A stretch of 64,000 nt of DNA from Yonghaparkia sp. Root332. GTDB taxonomy: Bacteria; Actinomycetota; Actinomycetes; Actinomycetales; Microbacteriaceae. The stretch spans positions 434,001 to 498,000 of the forward strand of contig NZ_LMCX01000001.1 in NCBI RefSeq assembly GCF_001425665.1, written 5' to 3'. A model generated the notes under the pieces. The model saw only the letters and a list, made by a program, of their open reading frames with translations. It searched no databases and was not told where the DNA came from. Made by a program: the position numbers and the translations under genes. This document shows positions 37,141 to 46,079 of this stretch, one piece after another. Within the stretch, counting starts at the first letter, position 1; every line of letters starts with the position of its first letter.

Positions 37141-39666
37141 GTGACGAGCATCACGGGGCTCAGCCGCGCCGACGTGCGCGAGCGACGCGACCGCGGTGAG
37201 ATCAACACGCTGCCGAACGACACCGGCCGCTCGCTCTGGCGCATCCTGCAGGCGAACCTCTTCACGCTCTTCAACGCGATCGTCGGCGGCAGCTTCCTCG
37301 TGCTGCTCGTGCTCGGCTACTGGCAGGATGCCTTGTTCGGCTTCTTCGTCATCGCCAACGTCGCCATCGGGGTCGCGCAGGAGTTCCGGGCCAAGGTGAC
37401 CCTCAGCCGGCTGGCGGTGCTCAACGCTCCGCGGGCGAGAGTCTTGCGCCGAGCATCCGCCGACGGAGACGGCGAGGTGGCGGAGGTCGCCATCGCCGAC
37501 GTCGTGCTCGATGACGTGCTCGCGCTGAGCGCGGGCGACCAGGTCGTCGCCGACGCCGTCGTGCTCGAGGCGTCGGGGCTCGACGTCGACGAGTCGCTGC
37601 TGACCGGCGAGGCCGACCCGGTGCCGTCGCCCGCGGGCCGCGAGCTGCTGTCGGGGTCGACGGTCGTCGGCGGCAGCGGGCTCGCGCGGGTGATCCGCGT
37701 CGGCGCCGACTCGTACGCGAGCCGCATCACCGCCGAGGCGAAGCAGTTCTCGCTCGTCGGCAGCGAGCTGCGCGACTCGATCGCGCGCATCATCCGCTGG
37801 ATCAGCATCGGCCTGCTGCCGGTCGGCGCGATCGTCGTCAACGGGCAGATGCAGGCGGTCGGCGGGTGGGAGGTCGCCCTGTCGTCGGGGGCCTGGCGCG
37901 AGGCGGTCGTCGCCGCGACCGCGAGCATCATCGCGATGGTGCCGCAGGGGCTCGTGTTCATGACGTCGGTCGCGCTCGCCGTCGGCGCCGTGAAGCTGTC
38001 GCGCCGCGAGGTGCTCGTGCAGGAGCTCGCCGCCGTCGAGGGCCTCGCCCGCGTCGACATGCTCTGCCTCGACAAGACGGGCACGCTCACCGAGGGCGGG
38101 CTCGCGCTCGACGGTGTCGAGGACGCCCCGGGCGTCGCCTCCGATCCGGCGCTGCGCGCGGCGCGGGATGCTGCGCTCGCGTGCTTCGCGGACGATCGCG
38201 ACGCCAACGCCACGGCCCGCGCGCTCGGCGAGCGCTTCGGTGCGCGCGGGGGCTCGGCCTCCGCTGCCGCGGTCGACCCGTCTCTCGCCCCAGCGGCACC
38301 GAGCGTCGCGGCGCTGCCGGCGATCGTCGCGCGCGTGCCGTTCTCGTCCCTGCGCAAGTGGAGCGCCGCGCAGCTCGCCGACCCCGCCGGCAGCTGGCTG
38401 CTCGGCGCCCCCGACATCGTGCTCGCGCGGGTGGACGGGTCGGCGGGCGACGGCGTGGCGGTCGACGCCACGCTCGCGCGGTGCCGCGAGCTCGCCGCGA
38501 GCGGCCTGCGCACGCTCGTGCTCGCGCGCTCGAGCGCGCCCCTCACGTCGGCGGCCGGAGCCGGGGCCGACGAGCACGGGGTGATCGAGGCGCGCGAGGC
38601 CGCCCTCCCTGCCGGGCTCGAGCCGGTGGCGGTCGTCACGTTCCGCGAGCGGGTGCGGGGGGATGCGCACGAGACGCTGCAGTACTTCCGCGAGCAGGGA
38701 GTGAGCATCCGCATCATCTCGGGCGACGACCCGCGAACGGTCGCCGCCGTCGCGCGCGAGGCGGGCGTCGACCACGTCGGCGACGGCTTCGACGCGCGGC
38801 AGCTGCCCGAGGGAGTCGCCGAGCTCGACGACGTCATGGCGCGCGAGCACGTGTTCGGGCGCGTCACCCCCGAGCAGAAGAAGGCGATGGTGAAGTCGCT
38901 GCAGCGGCTCGGCTACACCGTGGCGATGACGGGCGACGGCGTCAACGACGCGCTCGCGCTCAAGCACGCCGACTTGGGGATAGCGATGGGGTCGGGGGCG
39001 CCGGCGACCCGGGCGGTCGCGCGCCTCGTGCTGCTCGACGGGCAGTTCAGCCGACTTCCGCGCATCGTCGCCGAGGGGCGGCAGGTGATCGCGAACGTCG
39101 AGCGGCTGGCGAAGCTGTTCCTGTCGAAGACGGTCTACGCGATCCTGTTCGCGGTCGTGTTCGGGGCGCTGCTGTGGCCGTTCCCGTTCCTGCCGCGGCA
39201 GCTGTCGATCGTCGACGGCCTGACGATCGGGCTGCCCGCGATCGTGCTCGCCCTGCTGCCCAACGCGCGCGTGTACCGGCCCGGATTCCTGCGGCGGGCG
39301 GCGAGGTTCTGCATCCCCTCGGGCGTGCTCGTGGCCGCGACCGTCATCGGCGTGGTCGCGTACGCGTACGCGGTCGTGGATGCTCCCGCCGACGAGGTGC
39401 AGACGACCGCGGTCATCACGCTCACGCTCTCGGCGCTGTGGGTGCTCGTGATCCTCGCGCGGCCGCTGTCGCGCGTGACGCTGCCCATCGTGCTCGCCGC
39501 GTACGCCGGGCTCGTGGTCGTGCTGTCGATCCCGATCGCCGTCGACTTCCTGCAGCTCGCCTCGCCGCCGCCGACGGGGCTGCTCGTCGTCGCGGTGGGC
39601 GCATCCGCCGCCTGCTCGCTCGCCCTCGAGGTGCTGCACCGCCTGATCGCCCGCGCGACCCGCTGA
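37141..39666 (+). CDS. ctpE: CtpE-like P-type cation ATPase
   Basis: An 841-residue P-type ATPase with eight to ten membrane helices. Actuator loop: DESLLTGEADPV; phosphorylation site DKTGTLT (Asp near 311); hinge GDGVNDALALKHADLGIAMGSG. The N-terminus (INTLPNDTGRSLWRILQANLFTLFNAIVG) and the block VEGLARVDMLCLDKTG recall Mycobacterium CtpE, a calcium transporter. The GTG start lies seven nt after TAGGCT (37128-37133). The ion is inferred, not proven. Confidence 0.88.
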   Translation: MTSITGLSRADVRERRDRGEINTLPNDTGRSLWRILQANLFTLFNAIVGGSFLVLLVLGYWQDALFGFFVIANVAIGVAQEFRAKVTLSRLAVLNAPRARVLRRASADGDGEVAEVAIADVVLDDVLALSAGDQVVADAVVLEASGLDVDESLLTGEADPVPSPAGRELLSGSTVVGGSGLARVIRVGADSYASRITAEAKQFSLVGSELRDSIARIIRWISIGLLPVGAIVVNGQMQAVGGWEVALSSGAWREAVVAATASIIAMVPQGLVFMTSVALAVGAVKLSRREVLVQELAAVEGLARVDMLCLDKTGTLTEGGLALDGVEDAPGVASDPALRAARDAALACFADDRDANATARALGERFGARGGSASAAAVDPSLAPAAPSVAALPAIVARVPFSSLRKWSAAQLADPAGSWLLGAPDIVLARVDGSAGDGVAVDATLARCRELAASGLRTLVLARSSAPLTSAAGAGADEHGVIEAREAALPAGLEPVAVVTFRERVRGDAHETLQYFREQGVSIRIISGDDPRTVAAVAREAGVDHVGDGFDARQLPEGVAELDDVMAREHVFGRVTPEQKKAMVKSLQRLGYTVAMTGDGVNDALALKHADLGIAMGSGAPATRAVARLVLLDGQFSRLPRIVAEGRQVIANVERLAKLFLSKTVYAILFAVVFGALLWPFPFLPRQLSIVDGLTIGLPAIVLALLPNARVYRPGFLRRAARFCIPSGVLVAATVIGVVAYAYAVVDAPADEVQTTAVITLTLSALWVLVILARPLSRVTLPIVLAAYAGLVVVLSIPIAVDFLQLASPPPTGLLVVAVGASAACSLALEVLHRLIARATR

Positions 39667-39688
39667 CCCGTGCGGCCTGTCGGCCCGC

Positions 39689-39745
39689 GGCGACGATGCG
39701 CCAGTTCGATGACACTGCGCCACATCAAAGCCGCGCATCGTCACC
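39689..39745. repeat. Inverted repeat with GACGATGCGC arms
   Basis: GGCGACGATGCGC (39689-39701) and GCGCATCGTCACC (39733-39745) pair at 12 of 13 positions with a 31-nt spacer. The right arm and flank (39735-39767) are about 80% identical to 13685-13717 in the gap before the GH16 gene. Confidence 0.5.
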
Positions 39746-39801
39746 AGACCTGCGCACTCACGCGCGCGGGGAGTGGAGGGCAGCGAGCATCCGCATACAT
39801 G

Positions 39802-39840
39802 ACGGACGGCCCCCGCCTCCACCCGACGAGGGCCGTCCGT
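39802..39840. terminator. Strong hairpin between convergent ctpE and acetate symporter genes
   Basis: ACGGACGGCCC (39802-39812) pairs perfectly with GGGCCGTCCGT (39830-39840), 17-nt loop. It probably ends transcripts from one or both directions. Confidence 0.6.
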
Positions 39841-39944
39841 GTCGTTCCGGGGCGGGAGGACCAGGCTTCCCCCCGCCCCGAACCTGAGCCGGGCTGCCGC
39901 ACGACGGGCGACGAGCCCGTCGCGCGGCCATCCGGTGCCGCGTT

Positions 39945-41555
39945 CTAGTGCGCGACCGACTTCTCGGCGCCGACGCCCGTGAGCGACCGCACCTCCATCT
40001 CGGTCTGCTTCTCCAGGCTCTCCTTCTTCTTGTCGAGCACCGACCCGAGCCAGCCGAGGAAGAAGGCGAGCGGGATCGACACGATGCCGGGGTTCGACAG
40101 CGGGAAGACCGCGAAGTCGACCCCCTGCAGCATCGACTTCTCGCCGCCGGAGACGACCGGCGAGAGCGAGATGAGGATGATCGCCGAGGCGAGGCCGCCG
40201 TACATGCTCCACAGCGCGCCCTGGGTGGTGAAGTTCTTCCAGAACAGCGAGTAGACGATCGTGGGCAGGTTCGCCGACGCCGCGACCGCGAAGGCCAGGG
40301 CGACGAGGAACGCGACGTTCTGCCCGTTCGCGCCGATGCCGCCGAGGATGGCGACGATGCCGATGACGACGACCGTGCGGCGCGCGACCTTGACCTCGGC
40401 GCCCGGGGCCGGGTTGCCCTTCTTGACGACGCTCGCGTAGATGTCGTGCGAGAAGGACGCCGCGGCGGTGATGGTCAGGCCGGCGACGACCGCGAGGATC
40501 GTCGCGAACGCGATCGCCGAGATGATGCCGAGCAGCACCGAGCCGCCGAGCTCGAACGCGAGCAGCGGGGCGGCCGAGTTGGCTCCGCCGGGCGCGGCGG
40601 CGATGCGCTCCGCGCCGATGAGGGCGGATGCTCCGTACCCGAGCACGAGCGTGAACAGGTAGAAGATGCCGATGAGCCAGATCGCCCAGACGACGCTCTT
40701 GCGGGCCTCCTTCGCCGTCGGCACCGTGTAGAAGCGCATGAGCACGTGCGGCAGAGCCGCGGTGCCGAGCACGAGCGCGAGGCCGAGCGAGAGGAAGTCG
40801 AGGCGCGTGATGTCGCTCAGCCCGTACTGCAGGCCCGGGGCGAGGATCGCCGGGTTGCCCGAGGTCTCGACCGCGCTGTCGAGCAGCGTCGAGAGGTTGA
40901 ACCCGTTGATCGCGAGCACCCAGATCGTCATGACGCCGGCGCCCGCGATGAGAAGGCCCGCCTTGATGATCTGCACCCACGTGGTGCCCTTCATGCCGCC
41001 GACGAGCACGTAGAGGATCATGAGCGCACCGACCACGGCGATGACGACCGACTGGCCGACGCGGTCGTTGATGCCGAGCAGCAGCGCGACGAGGCCGCCG
41101 GCTCCCGCCATCTGCGCGAGCAGGTAGAAGAAGCAGACCACGAGCGTCGAGATCGCCGCGGCGATGCGCACCGGGCGCTGCTTGAGGCGGAAGGCCAGGA
41201 CGTCGGCCATCGTGAACTTGCCCGTGTTGCGCAGCAGCTCGGCGACGAGCAGCAGCGCGACGACCCACGCGACGAGGAACCCGATCGAGTAGAGGAAGCC
41301 GTCGTAGCCGTTGATCGCGATCGCGCCGACGATGCCGAGGAACGACGCGGCCGAGAGGTAGTCGCCCGCGATGGCCGAGCCGTTCTGCCCGCCCGAGAAC
41401 GAGCGGCCGGCGGCGTAGTAGTCGGCGGCGGTCTTGTTGTTCCGCGAGGCGCGGAACACGATGACCATCGTGATCGCGACGAAGAGGCCGAAGATCGCGA
41501 TGTTGAGGACGGGGTCGCCGGGGGCGGCCGGAGCGGTGACAGCGAGGTGCAGCAT
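39945..41555 (-). CDS. Sodium:solute (acetate/pyruvate-type) symporter
   Basis: A 536-residue SSS-family transporter with about 13 membrane helices. Blocks typical of ActP/MctC are visible: YYAAGRSFSGGQNGSAIAGDYLSAASFLG, GTAALPHVLMRFYT and AFATILAVVAGLTITAAASFSHDIYA. It imports acetate or a related monocarboxylate with sodium. Its ATG shares one base with the stop of the upstream DUF485 gene. The sensor kinase on the other side probably controls it. Confidence 0.92.
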   Translation of the reverse strand: MLHLAVTAPAAPGDPVLNIAIFGLFVAITMVIVFRASRNNKTAADYYAAGRSFSGGQNGSAIAGDYLSAASFLGIVGAIAINGYDGFLYSIGFLVAWVVALLLVAELLRNTGKFTMADVLAFRLKQRPVRIAAAISTLVVCFFYLLAQMAGAGGLVALLLGINDRVGQSVVIAVVGALMILYVLVGGMKGTTWVQIIKAGLLIAGAGVMTIWVLAINGFNLSTLLDSAVETSGNPAILAPGLQYGLSDITRLDFLSLGLALVLGTAALPHVLMRFYTVPTAKEARKSVVWAIWLIGIFYLFTLVLGYGASALIGAERIAAAPGGANSAAPLLAFELGGSVLLGIISAIAFATILAVVAGLTITAAASFSHDIYASVVKKGNPAPGAEVKVARRTVVVIGIVAILGGIGANGQNVAFLVALAFAVAASANLPTIVYSLFWKNFTTQGALWSMYGGLASAIILISLSPVVSGGEKSMLQGVDFAVFPLSNPGIVSIPLAFFLGWLGSVLDKKKESLEKQTEMEVRSLTGVGAEKSVAH

Positions 41556-41914
41556 CAGCGCACGCCCTCCTTGGTCTCGAGACGGTCGCGGATGGCCGCC
41601 GCGTCGGGGTCCAGCTGCTTGTTGGCATACGAGACGTAGATCATCGTCACCGCGAAGGTCGTGACGATCTGCGAGAGTCCGAGCAGGATGCCGATGTTGA
41701 CGCGGCCGAATACGGGCGTCGCCATGAAGTCGGGCGCGTACCCGGCGAGCAGCACGTACGTGAAGTACCAGAGCAGGCAGGCCGCGGTCACGGGAAGCAC
41801 GAAGCCGCGGTGCTTGCGCTTGAGCCGGCGGAACTGCTCCGAATCCTGCGTCTCTCGGAACACCGCGGCCGAATGGCCGGACGAGTGCTCCACGTTCAGG
41901 GCGTCGTTGCCCAT
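41555..41914 (-). CDS. DUF485 membrane protein, symporter partner
   Basis: A 119-residue protein with two membrane helices (about 40-58 and 72-95) and the DUF485 core RKHRGFVLPVTAACLLWYFTYVLLAGYAP. DUF485 genes almost always precede ActP-type symporters and may be accessory subunits. ATG with GAGGAG seven nt upstream. An 8-bp inverted repeat (41935-41942 and 41953-41960) lies before the ribosome site. Confidence 0.9.
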   Translation of the reverse strand: MGNDALNVEHSSGHSAAVFRETQDSEQFRRLKRKHRGFVLPVTAACLLWYFTYVLLAGYAPDFMATPVFGRVNIGILLGLSQIVTTFAVTMIYVSYANKQLDPDAAAIRDRLETKEGVR

Positions 41915-42117
41915 GGGTTCTCCTCGAGAGGTCGCGGCAGCGACGACGGCGACGCTGCCGATTGGTGACGGAACGCCCGCCAGCATCCCCCGAACGCGGG
42001 GCCCCGTCATCGGGATGCGCGCTCGTCGTCGCCGGGCGGCGTCGTGCGTGCGACGAACGGCGATCCGGCCGCCGTCGGCCGCGCACCCGGCCGCCCCGCA
42101 TCGCCTACCGTGGTGCC

Positions 42118-43341
42118 GTGACCGCGTCCGTCCTGCTCGCCCTCGCCATCGGCGTGCTCGTCGGCATCGCCGCCGCGGTGCTGCTCGTCGTCGCGTGGCG
42201 GGTCGTGCGCCTCTCGCGCGAGATGGGCACGGCGGCCGAGCGCGCGACCTACTCGACCCTGCACCTCGCGAGCCAGGCGGCGACGCACGTGCGCGGCGGA
42301 CTCGACACGGGCGACCCGCAGCGCGCCGTCCGCCCGCTGCGCCAGCTGCTCGACTGCCGCGTCCTCGCCCTCGCCGACGACCACGGAGTCCTCGCCATCG
42401 ATGCCGGCCCCGCCGACCAGCGGCTCGCCGAGCACCTGCGCGAGACGGCCGAGGGGCTCGCGGCCGAGGTGCGCGCCGGCGACCGGCCGCAGGTCTTCCG
42501 CGGCATCGACCCGACCGGCAGGGGGATCCAGGCGACGGACGCCGTGGCCGCCCCGATCATCGCCGGCGACCGCACCGCGGGGGCGATCGTCGCGTTCTCG
42601 CCCACGGTCCGTCCGGGGCTCGTGCGCGCGACGGGCGAGGTGGCCGAGTGGCTCGCGGCGCAGCTCGAGCTCGGCGAGCTCGACGCGAGCCGCGCCGCGC
42701 TCGCCGAGGCCGAGGTGAAGGCGCTGCGCAGTCAGATCAGCCCGCACTTCATCTACAACGCGCTCACGGCGATCGCCAGCACGATCACCACGAACCCGCC
42801 GCGGGCGCGCGACCTCGTTCTCGAGTTCGCCGACTTCACGCGGTACTCCTTCCGCCGGCAGGGCGACTTCACGACGCTCGCCGACGAGCTGCGCAGCGTC
42901 GACAGCTACCTGCAGCTCGAGCGTGCACGCTTCGGCGAGCGCCTGACCCTCACGCTGCAGGTCGCGCCCGAGGTGCTCAGCACGGTCATCCCGTTCCTGA
43001 GCGTGCAGCCGCTCGTCGAGAACGCCGTGCGGCACGGCCTGGAGCCGAAGCCCGACGGCGGCAGCATCACGATCCGGGCGAGCGACGCGGGCGCGTTCGC
43101 GCTCATCGAGGTCGAGGACGACGGGGTCGGGATCGATCCCGAGCGCTTGCGGGGCATCCTCGCCGGGCGGCCGTCGGCCGATCACGTGGGCGTTCGCAAC
43201 GTGGATGCCCGGCTGCGGCAGCTCTACGGCGACGAGCACGGGCTCGTGGTCGAGACGAACCTCGATGCGGGCACGCTCGTGAGCATGCGCGTGCCGAAGT
43301 CGCAGCCGCAGAACACGACCGCCCCCGGCCCGAGCAGCTGA
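42118..43341 (+). CDS. LytS-type sensor histidine kinase
   Basis: A 407-residue kinase. One N-terminal membrane helix (2-25) is followed by a GAF-like cytoplasmic sensor region (50-190), then the His_kinase block ALRSQISPHFIYNALTAIAS with phospho-His210 and an ATPase domain (VQPLVENAVRHGLEPK, DDGVGI). This is the LytS/YehU class that pairs with LytTR regulators. The GTG lies six nt after TACCGT (42106-42111). The stop is 21 nt before its regulator gene. Confidence 0.9.
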   Translation: MTASVLLALAIGVLVGIAAAVLLVVAWRVVRLSREMGTAAERATYSTLHLASQAATHVRGGLDTGDPQRAVRPLRQLLDCRVLALADDHGVLAIDAGPADQRLAEHLRETAEGLAAEVRAGDRPQVFRGIDPTGRGIQATDAVAAPIIAGDRTAGAIVAFSPTVRPGLVRATGEVAEWLAAQLELGELDASRAALAEAEVKALRSQISPHFIYNALTAIASTITTNPPRARDLVLEFADFTRYSFRRQGDFTTLADELRSVDSYLQLERARFGERLTLTLQVAPEVLSTVIPFLSVQPLVENAVRHGLEPKPDGGSITIRASDAGAFALIEVEDDGVGIDPERLRGILAGRPSADHVGVRNVDARLRQLYGDEHGLVVETNLDAGTLVSMRVPKSQPQNTTAPGPSS

Positions 43342-43362
43342 CGCAGTGCGAGGATGTGAGCC

Positions 43363-44160
43363 GTGACCGACCCGATGACCGTGCTCGTCGCGGACGACGA
43401 GCAGCCGGCGCTCGATGAGCTCGCGTACCTGCTCGGGCACGACGAGCGCATCGGCACGATCCACCGCGCGTCGAACGGCGCCGACGCCCTGCGCATCCTC
43501 ACGCAGGAGACGATCGACGCCGTGTTCCTCGACATCCACATGCCGGGCCTGAGCGGCATCGACCTCGCCCGCGCGGTCGGCCACTTCGACCGCCGCCCGC
43601 CGTTCGTGTTCGTCACCGCCGACGAGGAGCGCGCGCTGGAGGCCTTCGACCTCTCGGCGGTCGACTACGTGCTGAAGCCCGTGCGCTCGGAGCGGCTCGC
43701 GCGCGCCGTGGGGCGGCTGCTGGATGCGCGTGCGGCGAGTTCGATCGAGTCGAGCGCCGACGCGCCCGCCGCGGCAGCGCCCGTCACCGCGCCCGCGGCA
43801 CCGCCCACGGCGAGCACCCCCGCCCTCGTCGCCGTGAGCCTCGGCGGCACGACGCGCATGATCCGGCAGGACTCGATCCAGTTCGTGCAGGCGCAGGGCG
43901 ACTACGCGCGCCTTCACACCGACGACGGCAGCTACCTGGTGCGCGTGCCCATGAGCGACCTCGAGCGGCAGTGGTCGGCCGCCGGCTTCGTGCGGATCCA
44001 CCGCTCGTACCTCGTGTCGCTCACCCACGTGTCGCGCCTGCGCCTGGGGGCGAGCAGCCCGACCGTGCTCGTCGGCGGCACCGAGCTGCCCGTGAGCCGT
44101 CGCCTGCTGCCCGCCCTGCGCGACCGCGTCGCCGCCAACCGCATCCGGCCGCGGGCGTGA
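43363..44160 (+). CDS. LytTR-family response regulator
   Basis: A 265-residue regulator. The receiver domain (5-120) has acidic residues in ADDEQP and phospho-acceptor Asp57 in VFLDIHMPG. An Ala/Pro linker (125-155) leads to the LytTR DNA-binding domain (ALVAVSLGGTTRMIRQDSIQFVQAQGDYARLHT, FVRIHRSYLV). GTG start. Its stop overlaps the next gene. It likely regulates the two flanking symporters in response to the LytS kinase. Confidence 0.92.
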   Translation: MTDPMTVLVADDEQPALDELAYLLGHDERIGTIHRASNGADALRILTQETIDAVFLDIHMPGLSGIDLARAVGHFDRRPPFVFVTADEERALEAFDLSAVDYVLKPVRSERLARAVGRLLDARAASSIESSADAPAAAAPVTAPAAPPTASTPALVAVSLGGTTRMIRQDSIQFVQAQGDYARLHTDDGSYLVRVPMSDLERQWSAAGFVRIHRSYLVSLTHVSRLRLGASSPTVLVGGTELPVSRRLLPALRDRVAANRIRPRA

Positions 44161-44573
44161 GCGAGGCGCACGAGCAGCCGGCGCCCGCGTCGAGCCCCGG
44201 CCCCGCGCGGCCCGAGCGCGTGCGGGTGACGGCGCCGAGACCCGGCGAGCCCATCGCGGCCCCGGCGGAGCATCCGTCGATCGAGCGCAGCGACACGGCG
44301 ACCGTCTACGTGCGCTCGCTCATCCGGTCGCAGCTGCGCCTCGCGATCATCTGCGCGAGCGGCTTCATCGTGAGCCTCGGGATGCTCTGGCTCGTCCTCG
44401 CCGCCGCCCCCGCCCTCGACGCGGTCGTCATCGTCGGCGCCCCCGCGTCCTGGCTGCTGCTGGCGTTCGGGGCCTACCCGGCCATCCTCGCGTTCGCCGT
44501 CATCTTCGTCGTCGCGAGCACCCGCAACGAGGCCGGCTACCGCTCGCTCATGAGCTCGGGGGCGGAGCCGTGA
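44157..44573 (+). CDS. Two-helix membrane protein, partner of the second symporter
   Basis: A 138-residue protein with a disordered Pro-rich head (1-45) and two membrane helices (about 62-84 and 95-118) followed by STRNEAGYRSLM. Its place before an SSS symporter mirrors the DUF485 gene at 41555-41914, but sequence similarity is weak. Start and stop overlap both neighbours by 4 nt, so it is tightly coexpressed with them. Confidence 0.8.
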   Translation: MSEAHEQPAPASSPGPARPERVRVTAPRPGEPIAAPAEHPSIERSDTATVYVRSLIRSQLRLAIICASGFIVSLGMLWLVLAAAPALDAVVIVGAPASWLLLAFGAYPAILAFAVIFVVASTRNEAGYRSLMSSGAEP

Positions 44574-46045
44574 ACCCCGTCCTCGGGTACGTCGCGATCG
44601 CCGCGGTCACGATCGCGACGGCCCTCATCGGCTTCTTCGGGCTGCGCATATCGCGCACGACGCAGGACTTCTACGTCGCCTCGCGCACCGTCCGTCCCTG
44701 GTGGAACGCGTCGGCGATCGGCGGAGAGTACCTGTCGGCGGCGAGCGTGCTCGGCATCGCGGGGCTGATCCTGCTGCAGGGGGCGGGCGGGCTGTGGTTC
44801 CCGATCGGGTACACGGCCGGCTACCTCATGCTGCTGCTGTTCGTCGCGGCGCCGCTGCGGCGGTCGGGGGCGTACACGATCCCCGACTTCACGGGCGCGC
44901 GACTCGAGTCGCTCGCCGTGCGGCGCCTCACGACGGTGCTCGTGATCCTCATCGGGTGGTTCTACATCGTGCCGCAGCTGCAGGGCGCGGCGCTCACGAT
45001 CCGCATCACGACCGGGCTGCCGTCGTGGATGGGCGCCGTCGCGGTGTCGATCATCGTGGGTCTCATCGTCGCCGCGGGCGGCATGCGCTCCATCACGTTC
45101 GTGCAGGCGTTCCAGTTCTGGCTCAAGCTCACGGCGATCGCCGTGCCGGCCGTCCTGCTGCTCATCACGGTGGGCCGCGATGGCGGACCGGCCGTCGACG
45201 CGGCGGTCGCGTTCCCGGCGGCGCTGGGCCCCGCATCCCTCGACGCGTACTCGACGGTGTCGCTCGTCATCGCGCTGCTGCTCGGCACGATGGGCCTGCC
45301 GCACGTGCTCGTCCGCTTCTATACGAACCCCGACGGCGCGGCGGCGCGGCGCACGACCCTCATCGTGCTCGGGCTGCTGTCGGTGTTCTACGTCTTCCCG
45401 ACGGTCATCGGGCTGCTGGGCCGAGCGCTCGCCCCCGAGCTCGCGAGCTCGGGCGAGGCCGACGCCCTCGTGCTGCTGCTCCCCGGCATGGTCATCGGCG
45501 GGCTGCTCGGCGACGTGCTCACCGCGCTCGTCATCGCGGGAGCCTTCGGCGCCTTCCTCTCGACGACCTCGGGCCTCGTCGTCTCGCTCGCCGGCGTCAT
45601 CTCGCAGGAGCTCGCGGGCGGCTCGGTGCGCGGCTTCCGCATCGCGGCGATCGCCTCCTCGCTCGTGCCGCTCGCCGTCGCGCTCGCGCTCGAGCCGGGC
45701 GGGCTCGCCGGCAGCGTCGGGCTCGTGTTCGCCTTCACGGCGTCGACCCTGTGCCCGGTGCTCGTGCTCGGCATCTGGTGGCGGGGGCTGACGGCGCGCG
45801 GCGCAATCGTGGGGATGCTCGGGGGCGCCCTCTTCTGCGGCACAGCGATCCTGCTCGGGCCGCTCCTGGCGGCTGGCGGGGGCTGGCCGTCGGGCGTGCT
45901 GGCCGCGCTAGCTCAGCCCGCGGCGTGGACGGTGCCTCTCGCGTTCGCCCTCACCGTGGTCGTGTCGCGCCTCGACCGGCGCCGCGCGCCCCGCGGAGCC
46001 GACCGCGTCCTCGCGCGGCTGCACGCGCCCGAGCCCGTCGCGTAG
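44570..46045 (+). CDS. Second sodium:solute (acetate-type) symporter
   Basis: A 491-residue SSS-family transporter with about 13 helices. It has FYVASRTVRPWWNASAIGGEYLSAASVLG, LLLGTMGLPHVLVRFYTNP and AGAFGAFLSTTSGLVVSLAG. GTG start in a GTGA overlap with the small partner gene. It forms one operon with the kinase and regulator and is divergent from the DUF485/symporter pair. The substrate may be acetate, pyruvate or propionate. Confidence 0.9.
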   Translation: MNPVLGYVAIAAVTIATALIGFFGLRISRTTQDFYVASRTVRPWWNASAIGGEYLSAASVLGIAGLILLQGAGGLWFPIGYTAGYLMLLLFVAAPLRRSGAYTIPDFTGARLESLAVRRLTTVLVILIGWFYIVPQLQGAALTIRITTGLPSWMGAVAVSIIVGLIVAAGGMRSITFVQAFQFWLKLTAIAVPAVLLLITVGRDGGPAVDAAVAFPAALGPASLDAYSTVSLVIALLLGTMGLPHVLVRFYTNPDGAAARRTTLIVLGLLSVFYVFPTVIGLLGRALAPELASSGEADALVLLLPGMVIGGLLGDVLTALVIAGAFGAFLSTTSGLVVSLAGVISQELAGGSVRGFRIAAIASSLVPLAVALALEPGGLAGSVGLVFAFTASTLCPVLVLGIWWRGLTARGAIVGMLGGALFCGTAILLGPLLAAGGGWPSGVLAALAQPAAWTVPLAFALTVVVSRLDRRRAPRGADRVLARLHAPEPVA

Positions 46046-46079
46046 TCGCGGTGCCGCCGCGATCAGCCGGCGCGCGCCC

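Noticed and set aside
46046-46062. Small hairpin TCGCGG-TGCCG-CCGCGA after the second symporter
   Set aside because: A six-bp stem is too common at this base composition to call as a terminator.
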